64,000 bases of DNA from an uncultured Alteromonadaceae bacterium (GTDB lineage: Bacteria; Pseudomonadota; Gammaproteobacteria; Enterobacterales; Alteromonadaceae), in NCBI GenBank assembly GCA_947494925.1, contig CANLWS010000004.1:186001-250000 (forward strand), read 5' to 3'. Shown in pieces: positions 45,409 to 53,356 of this stretch (position 1 is the stretch's first letter; the number at the start of each line of letters is the position of its first letter). Under the pieces are notes generated by a model. It worked only from the letters and a program-made list of their open reading frames with translations, did no database searches and was not told the DNA's origin. The translations under genes were made by a program, and so were the position numbers.

Positions 45409-45425
45409 TTAAAACACTAAACAGT

Positions 45426-45458
45426 AAAAGGCAGATTTATTCTGCCTTTTTTGTTTTT
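45426..45458 (+). terminator. Rho-independent terminator
   Basis: AAAAGGCAGA (45426-45435) and TCTGCCTTTT (45441-45450) form a stem with a 5-base loop, followed by a T-rich tail. It ends the PEP-CTERM gene. Confidence 0.85.
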
Positions 45459-45481
45459 ACCCTATTAGATACGTTAGAAAC

Positions 45482-45904
45482 ATGACTGAAAGCCCTGTCA
45501 ACAAAGATCTTATATATGCCAGCACTGAGGATCTACGAGTGTTGCTTTCTGATCGTGTTCAATGGCAATGGGATAAGCATAACAACGCCTTACTAGCTGA
45601 GTTTTCGGTTGACCATGAACAGCCGGTTTTCCTTACGCTTAGACAATATTTCCCATTCTGCTGGGATAAAAAATCAATTAAACGAGCGTCACCAATATTG
45701 CGACATAGAGCGCACGCTTATGCGCAATTGGAAAAACAACAACTACTCCTTACCAAAGATGAAGATGGTAAAGATGAAATTATGCTTGCATGGTGGCCCT
45801 GGGGACACGGAGCAACGATTTCCATCCGACTTTTCAGAACATCAGACCAACCTTATGTTGAAGATAAGAGTCTGTTCACGAAAATTAAAAATCTGTTCTC
45901 CTGA
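45482..45904 (+). CDS. Uncharacterised 140-residue protein
   Basis: A soluble protein with no signal or membrane segment, rich in Trp/Leu. Segments such as MLAWWPWGHGATISIRLFR suggest a beta structure but no family is recognised. It is flanked by terminators on both sides, so it appears to be transcribed alone. Confidence 0.6.
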   Translation: MTESPVNKDLIYASTEDLRVLLSDRVQWQWDKHNNALLAEFSVDHEQPVFLTLRQYFPFCWDKKSIKRASPILRHRAHAYAQLEKQQLLLTKDEDGKDEIMLAWWPWGHGATISIRLFRTSDQPYVEDKSLFTKIKNLFS

Positions 45905-45931
45905 CCCTTTAAATCCACTCTGACTTGCCCA

Positions 45932-45969
45932 CAAAAAAACTGACCAAATGGTCAGGTAATTTGTTTTTT
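45932..45969 (+). terminator. Probable rho-independent terminator
   Basis: CTGACC (45940-45945) pairs with GGTCAG (45950-45955), flanked by AAAAAAA on the left and TTGTTTTTTC on the right. Confidence 0.65.
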
Positions 45970-46055
45970 CAGTTCTCATTTATAATTAATTGTGTTACAC
46001 AGTTCTATTCATTTATTGCCTAACTCAACTTATACAATATTGGACACTAATTTCC

Positions 46056-46952
46056 ATGGCTGTAATTAATTTTGGTTCGATAAATATCGACCATGTATAT
46101 CAAGTAGATCATTTCGTTCAACCTGGCGAAACTATCGGGTCTAGTCATTATCAAATGCTGTTAGGCGGCAAAGGGGCAAATCAGTCCATCGCGCTTTCTA
46201 AGGCAGGATCTGACGTCAAACATGTTGGTCGCATCAATAATCACGATGCTCAGTTTAAGCAGACCATGATTAAGCACGGCATAGATTGTAAGTTTGTGGT
46301 TTGCAGCGACACACCTACAGGCCACGCGATAATACAGGTAACGCCATCTGCTGAAAACGCCATTGTATTATTTGGTGGGGCAAATCAGGAAATCACCCAC
46401 AAAGACGTGTTGCACGCATTAGACAGTGCATCTGATGACGATTGGGTGCTGACACAAAATGAAACCAGTGGTATTGAAGACGTGTTGGTTCAGGCTAAAC
46501 AGAAAGGTTTGAAGGTAGCATTTAATCCTGCGCCTATGACAGAATCGGTTGCCAAACTGCCCCATGAATGCATCGACTTGCTCATTGTTAATGAGGTTGA
46601 GGCGTCTGAAATAGCTGGAGTTTCAGATCTCAATGAAATGGAAAAATATTTCCGTCGGGACTGGCCACATGCGGAGGTTTTGATAACCCTGGGTAAAGCA
46701 GGAGTCAGGATGTTGCGCAAAGATGAAACTATTGACGTACCCGCTTTTGTTGTGGAAGCTTTGGATACAACCGCTGCGGGTGACACTTTCATCGGTTTTT
46801 TCTTATCTGCTTACACCAAATTGCAAGATGCCGCCCAGTCTTTGACTCGTGCCTGCGCAGCGTCAGCACTGGCTGTGACTCGCGTAGGTGCCGCACAATC
46901 GATTCCTGATGCCCAAGAAGTTGACAATTTTATCGCTAAGCAAACTAACTAA
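46056..46952 (+). CDS. rbsK: Ribokinase
   Basis: A 298-residue PfkB-family sugar kinase. GGKGANQSIALSKAG binds the sugar; DTTAAGDTFIGFF contains the anion hole and the catalytic Asp. The start FGSINIDHVY is typical of ribokinase. It phosphorylates ribose to ribose-5-phosphate. The start is the ATG at 46056; the frame opens further upstream without a good start. It is in an operon with the nucleoside hydrolase (30-base gap), which would supply free ribose. Confidence 0.9.
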   Translation: MAVINFGSINIDHVYQVDHFVQPGETIGSSHYQMLLGGKGANQSIALSKAGSDVKHVGRINNHDAQFKQTMIKHGIDCKFVVCSDTPTGHAIIQVTPSAENAIVLFGGANQEITHKDVLHALDSASDDDWVLTQNETSGIEDVLVQAKQKGLKVAFNPAPMTESVAKLPHECIDLLIVNEVEASEIAGVSDLNEMEKYFRRDWPHAEVLITLGKAGVRMLRKDETIDVPAFVVEALDTTAAGDTFIGFFLSAYTKLQDAAQSLTRACAASALAVTRVGAAQSIPDAQEVDNFIAKQTN

Positions 46953-46982
46953 AGACTGCCTGGCAACTATTAAGGACTAAAG

Positions 46983-47927
46983 ATGACACACAAAATTATA
47001 CTTGATACTGATCCTGGCATTGATGATGCGATGGCGATATTCTTTGCCTTTCAGTCTCCAGATATTGACGTTTTGGGTTTAACTACCGTTTATGGCAATG
47101 TACCTGTAACTATGTCTGCAAAAAACGCGCTGACACTCTGCGAGTTGGCTGACAAAGACATTCCTGTCACTAAAGGCGTTGGTATGCCTTGGGTAGGTCC
47201 CGAGTCTGGCTATGCGCATTTTGTACATGGGGACGACGGGTTCGGAAATATTGATTTTCCTGCATCAGATCGACAACTTGATCCCAGAAGTTCAGCTCAG
47301 TTTATTGTTGATATGGCACGCCAGCATCCAGGTGAAATCACTTTGGTTGCTATCGGTCCGTTAGGAAACCTGGCCCTTGCGTTGCGTCTCGAGCCCGAGC
47401 TGCCCAAATTAGTCAAAGGTGTTTCGATAATGGGTGGCGCAGCATTTGTTCCGGGCAATGTAACGCCTGTTGCAGAAGCAAATATCTGGAATGATGCTCA
47501 CGCTGCTGAAATCGTGTTTGCGGCAGATTGGGAATTGAACATGTTTGGTTTAGATGTAACCAATGCGGTTCCATTCACACCGGATTTTCTTGACGAACTT
47601 GAAAGTAAAAACGCCAAACTAGGTGGTTTTGTGAAGCAGTCGTCTCAGTTTTACGTTGATTTTTATTCTCAGAATAGAGAAGACCGAGTGTGTTTTTTCC
47701 ATGATGCTATGCCTTTGGCGCATCTCACTCACCCAGAGTTATTCACCCTGACCAGAGGGCATGCGAGAGTTTCGACTGATCCACTAAATAAAGGGCAGAC
47801 CTCGGTTGCACCTATCGGCTCAACTATGAGTCCATTATGGTTAGAAGCAACAGAGATTAACGTGGCAACAGATGTGGATCATGACAAACTTCGTCAACTT
47901 TATGTCGATACATATGCGTTAGCCTAA
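46983..47927 (+). CDS. Ribonucleoside hydrolase (IUNH family)
   Basis: A 314-residue inosine-uridine nucleoside hydrolase. The Asp-rich calcium-binding N-terminus DTDPGIDDAMAI, the VAIGPLGNLALALR segment and NIWNDAHAAEIVF are characteristic. It splits nucleosides to base and ribose. With ribokinase upstream and rpiA 2.3 kb downstream, the ribose could enter central metabolism. Purine or pyrimidine preference is not predictable. Confidence 0.92.
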   Translation: MTHKIILDTDPGIDDAMAIFFAFQSPDIDVLGLTTVYGNVPVTMSAKNALTLCELADKDIPVTKGVGMPWVGPESGYAHFVHGDDGFGNIDFPASDRQLDPRSSAQFIVDMARQHPGEITLVAIGPLGNLALALRLEPELPKLVKGVSIMGGAAFVPGNVTPVAEANIWNDAHAAEIVFAADWELNMFGLDVTNAVPFTPDFLDELESKNAKLGGFVKQSSQFYVDFYSQNREDRVCFFHDAMPLAHLTHPELFTLTRGHARVSTDPLNKGQTSVAPIGSTMSPLWLEATEINVATDVDHDKLRQLYVDTYALA

Positions 47928-47933
47928 AGTGCA

Positions 47934-47980
47934 TTGGTAATAGGGCGACAAGGGTATACACTAGTCCGCCCTATTACCAA
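47934..47980. terminator. Large inverted repeat after nucleoside hydrolase gene
   Basis: TTGGTAATAGGGCG (47934-47947) and CGCCCTATTACCAA (47967-47980) are exact 14-base complements with a 19-base loop. Followed by TTAAAAATTT instead of a clean T-run, but it begins 6 bases after the stop and probably terminates or stabilises the operon transcript. Confidence 0.6.
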
Positions 47981-47994
47981 TTAAAAATTTGCTG

Positions 47995-49608
47995 ATGATT
48001 TCTGCCCCCTTAACACATGATGAAGAAGCACGACTTCAAGCACTCTATGGCTACGACATTCTGGATACTGAGGCGGAAAAAGTTTTTGATGATCTGACCC
48101 TCTTAGCATCAGATATATGTCAAACACCCATTGCACTAATAAGTCTGATCGACCCTGATCGTCAATGGTTTAAATCCAAAGTCGGCCTCAGTGCAGAAGA
48201 AACCAGTCGAGATATTGCGTTTTGTGCCCATGCCATTCATGAAAGGCAGGTTTTCGAAATCAATGACACCCATGAAGACGAACGTTTTCAGGATAATCCA
48301 TTGGTTATGTCCGACCCCAACATTCGATTTTACGCTGGTGCGCAATTGGTGACACCAGAAGGTCACGCAATTGGCACGCTGTGCGCGATCAGCGATAAGC
48401 CGAAAAAGCTAACTAGCAAGCAGAGAAATGCCCTGGAGATATTGAGCCGGGAGGTGATATCACAATTAGAGTTGCGTAAAAAAGTAAAGCAACTTGCCGT
48501 CGCGAACCAGAGAAAATCAGAATACCTGTCAAATATCAGCCATGAGCTTCGTACACCTCTTAATGCAATTGTCAGTTTCAGCCAAATCATGTTGTCAGAT
48601 CTTCAAAATCATAGGTTTCCGGCTAAATTCAAACAGTACCTGAAGCACCTGGACAGCAGTGGAAAACGCCTTTTAAACTTGGTCAATGCCGTATTGGACC
48701 TGAGTAAGATAGAGGAAGGGAAAATGGAGCTTATGCTTCAACCCGTCGTCATCAAGCCAATGTTCGATTCAATAGTGGCTATGGTTGGACTAGCAGCAAA
48801 AGAAAGGGGCATCGCACTAAAAACGGATTTGGGTACTGAACTACCGACACAGTTATTGGTTGACGAAGCTAAACTGGGTCAGGTAACAATAAATCTGCTA
48901 AGTAACGCGATTAAATTCACTCCTGAAGGGAAGTCTGTATCATTACAATTGCACTATTCCAGAGGCGAGTTGCTTGTCATTGTGAGAGATGAAGGGATTG
49001 GTATATCCGAGCAAGACCAGCGATTGTTATTCAATAAATTCCAGCAAGTTGGCAAGCAAAAAAATGAAGAAGGAACCGGACTCGGGTTAGCCATCACCAA
49101 AGGACTTGTTGATTTAATGGCTGGTAATATTAAGTTAAGTAGTCAAAGCGGCCAAGGTACATTGGTGAAAGTCAGCATACCTGCTGAATCGGTGGAAAAG
49201 TCAATCGAAAGCAGTGCAGAAAGACTTACGTTTTCCGGAAATGCAGGAACCTCCATTTTGGTGGTGGAAGACAACCAGATCAATCAAGAAGTAGCTAAAG
49301 CGGTATTTGACTCCATTGGACTATGCATTGAAATAGCTTCCAGCGGAGAAACGGCAATAGATGCAGTTCAAAGGCAACACTTTGACATGATTTTTATGGA
49401 TTTACATTTACCTGGAATGAATGGCTTTGCAGCTGCAGATGAAATCCACAAATTAAAACCGGATATTCCAATCGTTGCGTTAACAGCTGATGTGTTCGCT
49501 TCTTCAGAGCAAAAAAATGAAATGAAAGCCATGCAAGGTTTTCTGACCAAGCCCATCGAGAAAAGCAAATTACTCGAAATACTCAACAGCTTTACGACAC
49601 AACAGTAG
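47995..49608 (+). CDS. Hybrid sensor histidine kinase (GAF-HisKA-HATPase-REC)
   Basis: A 537-residue soluble hybrid kinase. GAF-type sensor at ~1-160 (LASDICQTPIALISLIDPDR), HisKA with phospho-acceptor His in NISHELRTPLNAIVSFSQ, HATPase with NLLSNAIKFTPEG, VRDEGIGIS and GTGLGLAITKGL, then a receiver domain (VVEDNQINQ, phospho-acceptor Asp in FMDLHLPGMNG, Lys in FLTKPIE). No membrane segment, so it senses a cytoplasmic signal. The stop lies 10 bases before ygfA, so the kinase and ygfA are probably co-transcribed. Confidence 0.93.
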   Translation: MISAPLTHDEEARLQALYGYDILDTEAEKVFDDLTLLASDICQTPIALISLIDPDRQWFKSKVGLSAEETSRDIAFCAHAIHERQVFEINDTHEDERFQDNPLVMSDPNIRFYAGAQLVTPEGHAIGTLCAISDKPKKLTSKQRNALEILSREVISQLELRKKVKQLAVANQRKSEYLSNISHELRTPLNAIVSFSQIMLSDLQNHRFPAKFKQYLKHLDSSGKRLLNLVNAVLDLSKIEEGKMELMLQPVVIKPMFDSIVAMVGLAAKERGIALKTDLGTELPTQLLVDEAKLGQVTINLLSNAIKFTPEGKSVSLQLHYSRGELLVIVRDEGIGISEQDQRLLFNKFQQVGKQKNEEGTGLGLAITKGLVDLMAGNIKLSSQSGQGTLVKVSIPAESVEKSIESSAERLTFSGNAGTSILVVEDNQINQEVAKAVFDSIGLCIEIASSGETAIDAVQRQHFDMIFMDLHLPGMNGFAAADEIHKLKPDIPIVALTADVFASSEQKNEMKAMQGFLTKPIEKSKLLEILNSFTTQQ

Positions 49609-49618
49609 GTTGCAAGCT

Positions 49619-50209
49619 ATGGAGCAGGATAGGGGAAAAATTCGCCAGCAATTTCGAGACAGACGCAAAAACCTTAAGCAGCAAGAGCGTGAACACGCCG
49701 CCGACGCCATCCTTGAACAATGCAAAACACTGACTTATTTCACACGTGCGAACAAAGTTGCTCTATACCTGGCCAATGATGGCGAAATTGATCCCTATCG
49801 CCTGATTCGATTTTGTTGGGAAACAAAGAAGCAGGTGTACCTCCCCGTATTGCATCCATTTAACAAAAACACTTTGCTTTTCAACCAATTCTTCAACAAC
49901 TCCAGGATGAAACCAAATCGATTTGGAATTCCGGAGCCTGCACTAATGTGCCATCAAATATGCCCGCTAGAACAACTGGATGTCTTGTTTACCCCCCTTG
50001 TCGCCTTTGATGATAAATTGAATAGAATGGGGATGGGAGGAGGATTTTACGATCGTACTCTCGCACCTGTCTTGCGCGACAAATTAAACCTCAAGGTAGT
50101 TGGCCTCGCTCATGACTGCCAGCAAGCAGAACAAATTCCTTCAGAAAATTGGGATATCCCATTGTCTACAATAGTGACACCTACAAAGGTTTTTTCCAGT
50201 ACGCTATAA
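49619..50209 (+). CDS. ygfA: 5-formyltetrahydrofolate cyclo-ligase
   Basis: A 196-residue enzyme converting 5-formyl-THF to 5,10-methenyl-THF. The family motif GMGGGFYDRTLAP is present near the end, and QFRDRRKNL is typical of the N-terminus. In E. coli it lies directly downstream of ssrS; here it follows the sensor kinase. It belongs functionally with the glycine cleavage (folate one-carbon) genes. Confidence 0.93.
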   Translation: MEQDRGKIRQQFRDRRKNLKQQEREHAADAILEQCKTLTYFTRANKVALYLANDGEIDPYRLIRFCWETKKQVYLPVLHPFNKNTLLFNQFFNNSRMKPNRFGIPEPALMCHQICPLEQLDVLFTPLVAFDDKLNRMGMGGGFYDRTLAPVLRDKLNLKVVGLAHDCQQAEQIPSENWDIPLSTIVTPTKVFSSTL

Positions 50210-50239
50210 TCCCCCCTTTCCCACCTTCAGATTAAAATT

Positions 50240-50896
50240 ATGGATCAGGACGCAAAAAAAAGAGAAGCAGCAGAAGCAGCTGTAGCTTATGTACAACAAG
50301 ACGATATCGTCGGTGTTGGAACTGGCTCAACTGTTAATTATTTCATCGATGCATTGGCCCCAATAAAGAATAGTATTCGCGGTGCAGTTTCCAGCTCAGA
50401 GGCTTCTACAGAGAGACTAAAGGCGCTCGGAATAGAGGTCTATGACTTAAATTCAGTGGGTGAATTTGATATTTATGTGGATGGTGCAGATGAAATTACA
50501 GTACATAAACATATGATAAAAGGCGGAGGAGCTGCACTGACCAGAGAAAAAATTGTTGCCGCTGTTGCCAAAAAATTTGTTTGTATTATCGATGATAGTA
50601 AGCAAGTTGACGTTCTTGGAAAGTTTCCTCTTCCGGTTGAGGTCATTCCCATGGCGAGATCATATGTGGCGAGAGAGATCGTCAAATTAGGTGGTGACCC
50701 TGAATACAGGCAAGGCGTAATTACCGACAATGGCAATGTGATTCTGGACGTCCATAACCTGTCAATAATCGACCCACCTGAACTTGAAATTGCACTCAAT
50801 AACATTGTTGGCGTAGTTACCAACGGGCTATTTGCAAAACGTGGGGCAGACATTGTTCTGACTGGAACCGGGCAAGGCGTGAAAAAAAGCGATTAA
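50240..50896 (+). CDS. rpiA: Ribose-5-phosphate isomerase A
   Basis: A 218-residue Rpi[25 protein letters not shown] and [14 protein letters not shown] (catalytic region) and [11 protein letters not shown] are family motifs. It interconverts ribose-5-phosphate and ribulose-5-phosphate. Follows ygfA by 30 bases; serA lies 95 bases downstream, the same order as the E. coli neighbourhood. Confidence 0.97.
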   Translation: MDQDAKKREAAEAAVAYVQQDDIVGVGTGSTVNYFIDALAPIKNSIRGAVSSSEASTERLKALGIEVYDLNSVGEFDIYVDGADEITVHKHMIKGGGAALTREKIVAAVAKKFVCIIDDSKQVDVLGKFPLPVEVIPMARSYVAREIVKLGGDPEYRQGVITDNGNVILDVHNLSIIDPPELEIALNNIVGVVTNGLFAKRGADIVLTGTGQGVKKSD

Positions 50897-50991
50897 TCCA
50901 CTTTTTTCCTTCCTTAAGGGCAAGACTTCTGGTATTTTTCGTCGTCAAATAGACGTCCAGATGTCTTAAACAATTAATATAGGTTCTATAA

Positions 50992-52221
50992 ATGAGCAAA
51001 GTATCCTTGCCAAAAGACAAAATTAAAATTCTGCTACTTGAAGGTGTGAGCCAAAGCGCGCTAGACACACTTGAAGCAAGTGGTTACCGCAATATCGAAT
51101 TTATTAAGACGTCTTTACCGGAAGAAGAGCTGATTGAAAAAATAGCTGATGTTCACTTTATCGGCATACGCTCAAGAACCCAAATCACCGAAAATGTGGT
51201 AAATGCGGCTAAAAAACTGGTGGCTGTCGGTTGTTTTTGTATCGGCACCAATCAAGTCGACCTGGTTGCAACTCAAAAACGGGGCATTCCTGTTTTTAAT
51301 GCGCCATTTTCTAATACACGCTCTGTGGCAGAACTCGCTCTAGGGCAGATTATTTTATTGTTGCGTGGCGTTCCTGCAAAGAATGCCATGGCCCATCGCG
51401 GTGAGTGGAACAAAAGTGCGGTAGGTTCTTATGAGGCTAGAGGCAAAACACTGGGTATTATTGGTTACGGACACATTGGCACCCAATTAAGTATTCTGGC
51501 CGAACACCTGGGTATGCGAGTCCAGTTCTATGATATTGAAGATAAGCTGGTACTAGGCAATTCCACTCAAGTCAGAACACTTGAAGCTTTGCTCAGCACT
51601 TCTGATGTAGTGAGCCTACATGTACCTGAAACTGCGCAAACACAGAACATGATTGGTGTAAAACAAATAGCACAGATGAAAGACGGTGCCATCCTGATGA
51701 ATAATGCTCGTGGAACTGTCATTGATATTGACGCCTTAGTGAAAGCGCTGGAAAGTGGTAAATTAAGTGGAGCTGCTATTGATGTTTTCCCGCAGGAGCC
51801 CAAGTCTAATTCTGAAGAATTTGTTTCTCCTTTGCGCCAGTTTGACAATATTTTCCTAACGCCACATGTGGGCGGCAGTACGCAGGAAGCTCAGCGCAAT
51901 ATTGGCACTGAGGTAGCAGGGAAAATGGCCAAATATAGCGATAATGGTTCGACCTTATCTGCAGTTAATTTCCCAGAAGTTTCATTACCTGAGCACGTGG
52001 GGACATCCCGTTTGCTGCATATTCACAAAAATGCACCAGGTGTGTTGACGCAAATTAACCAGGCTTTCGCAGCCAATGGCATCAACATTGCCGCTCAGTA
52101 CCTTCAAACAAACGAAAATATTGGTTATGTGGTGATTGACGTTGAAACAGATCATGCTGAGCAAGCTTTCGAACAATTGACTCGCATCGAAGGAACGATT
52201 AAAACCCGCATTTTGCATTAA
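50992..52221 (+). CDS. serA: D-3-phosphoglycerate dehydrogenase
   Basis: A 409-residue enzyme for the first step of serine synthesis. NAD site TLGIIGYGHIGTQLS; substrate/catalytic region LMNNARGTVIDIDAL and HVGGSTQEAQRNIG (His of the catalytic pair); C-terminal ACT domain (~335-409) for serine feedback. Length equals E. coli SerA (410). A strong terminator follows. Serine output feeds GlyA and then the gcv system nearby. Confidence 0.97.
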   Translation: MSKVSLPKDKIKILLLEGVSQSALDTLEASGYRNIEFIKTSLPEEELIEKIADVHFIGIRSRTQITENVVNAAKKLVAVGCFCIGTNQVDLVATQKRGIPVFNAPFSNTRSVAELALGQIILLLRGVPAKNAMAHRGEWNKSAVGSYEARGKTLGIIGYGHIGTQLSILAEHLGMRVQFYDIEDKLVLGNSTQVRTLEALLSTSDVVSLHVPETAQTQNMIGVKQIAQMKDGAILMNNARGTVIDIDALVKALESGKLSGAAIDVFPQEPKSNSEEFVSPLRQFDNIFLTPHVGGSTQEAQRNIGTEVAGKMAKYSDNGSTLSAVNFPEVSLPEHVGTSRLLHIHKNAPGVLTQINQAFAANGINIAAQYLQTNENIGYVVIDVETDHAEQAFEQLTRIEGTIKTRILH

Positions 52222-52241
52222 CTCTTGTTCCTTTATTTATG

Positions 52242-52272
52242 AAAAATCGCACTTCTGTGCGATTTTTTTGTT
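52242..52272 (+). terminator. Rho-independent terminator after serA
   Basis: AAAAATCGCAC (52242-52252) and GTGCGATTTTT (52257-52267) make an 11-base-pair stem with a TTCT loop and a T-run. Confidence 0.9.
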
Positions 52273-52412
52273 TTGGGGTAAAAGAAAGAAAATTTCTGGT
52301 TAGCCGTTCTACCTCTACTAATATTTAAAATCATCACTATACTGGTGCTTGGTGAGTTTCGTATGCGTCTTGGATGTCGTTGTGGATTAGTTTTTACTCC
52401 CTGAATACTATC

Positions 52413-52676
52413 GAGCGTGTTGATGTTCACTGTATGTTTATGCAGCGAGTTGTGCGGTGTTTATACAATGAAGCACGATAGTGGTTTAGTTGTTCTGCAT
52501 GAGAGAGTGCTGAAGCAGTAGAAATGCCCCACAAACGCTGTCCGAAGGATTCGTCTTAAGAGCTTTTTACTCTTCGTTGCAGCATTTCGACTTAATCCAT
52601 TAGGTCTTCAAAGCTGCGCCTGGATTAAAAAGCTTTTAATTAGGACAAAATGTATACAGTCAACATCAACGCGCTC
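52413..52676. mobile_element. 264-base element with terminal inverted repeats (MITE-like or structured RNA)
   Basis: 23-base arms at 52413-52435 and 52654-52676 match in 21 of 23 positions when one is reversed and complemented; the shared core is GTTGATGTT and ACTGTAT. The interior has no open frame but contains further pairings: AGCTTTTTA (52561-52569) with TAAAAAGCT (52626-52634), TTAATCCA (52592-52599) with TGGATTAA (52621-52628), and GCAGC with GCTGC. It fills most of the serA-cupredoxin gap. No target-site duplication is evident, so it may instead be a structured non-coding RNA gene or leader. Confidence 0.6.
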
Positions 52677-52711
52677 TAATAACAAGAAAGATTGAAGTAG
52701 TAGGAAGATGT

Positions 52712-53356
52712 ATGAAAAAGATTTTGGCAGGTCTGCTGTTGTCGTTGGTTAGCAGTCAACTTTTTGCAGACTCAATTAGCGTTAATCTCAAGAGCAATAA
52801 AAACAGACCGGTATTTCAGGCCGTAGTTTACCTTGAACCCATGACTAGCGTTGATTTTCCGAGGCCTCAAGCGGTTTCGGTGATGGATCAAATTGACAGC
52901 CAGTTTGTACCTCATATTCTGGCTGTTCAGAGAGGGAGCTTGGTTTCATTTCCCAACTCTGATTCTATAAAACATCATGTTTATTCCTTTTCTCCGACAA
53001 ATACTTTTGAATTGCAACTATATAAAGGACTGAAAGCGGCTCCATTACCTTTTGAAAAACAAGGGGAAGTAGAACTAGGCTGCAACGTTCATGATTGGAT
53101 GCTTGGCTATATATTGGTCGTGGATACGCCTTACTTTGCAAAAACTGATCAAAAGGGCACTGTTGAAATTGATGTTCCGCCAGGAGAATACCGTTTAAAA
53201 GTCTGGCATCCAAGAATTCAGGATGATGAGGTGACGCTGGCTCAAACGGTTAACATCGCCGGTGAATATTCCCTGGACCTTAAACTTAAACGCGATTTGC
53301 TCGAAGATCTGACAGACTTTGAAAGTAACCAAGATGAGTTTTCTGACTATGATTAA
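52712..53356 (+). CDS. Periplasmic cupredoxin-like protein (methylamine utilisation type)
   Basis: A 214-residue protein with a signal peptide (MKKILAGLLLSLVSSQLFA). The plastocyanin-like core has type 1 copper ligand candidates: His in SIKHHVYSF and Cys-His-Met in GCNVHDWM. A carboxypeptidase-regulatory-like segment DVPPGEYRLKVWHP follows and the C-terminus is acidic. Related proteins are annotated as methylamine-utilisation proteins, but no methylamine genes are nearby. It overlaps the GGDEF/EAL gene start, so the two are coupled. Confidence 0.85.
   Translation: MKKILAGLLLSLVSSQLFADSISVNLKSNKNRPVFQAVVYLEPMTSVDFPRPQAVSVMDQIDSQFVPHILAVQRGSLVSFPNSDSIKHHVYSFSPTNTFELQLYKGLKAAPLPFEKQGEVELGCNVHDWMLGYILVVDTPYFAKTDQKGTVEIDVPPGEYRLKVWHPRIQDDEVTLAQTVNIAGEYSLDLKLKRDLLEDLTDFESNQDEFSDYD

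Noticed and set aside
52712-53356. Cupredoxin gene as part of a methylamine oxidation operon
   Set aside because: No methylamine dehydrogenase genes are in the window; the neighbours are a GGDEF/EAL enzyme and a barrel protein.
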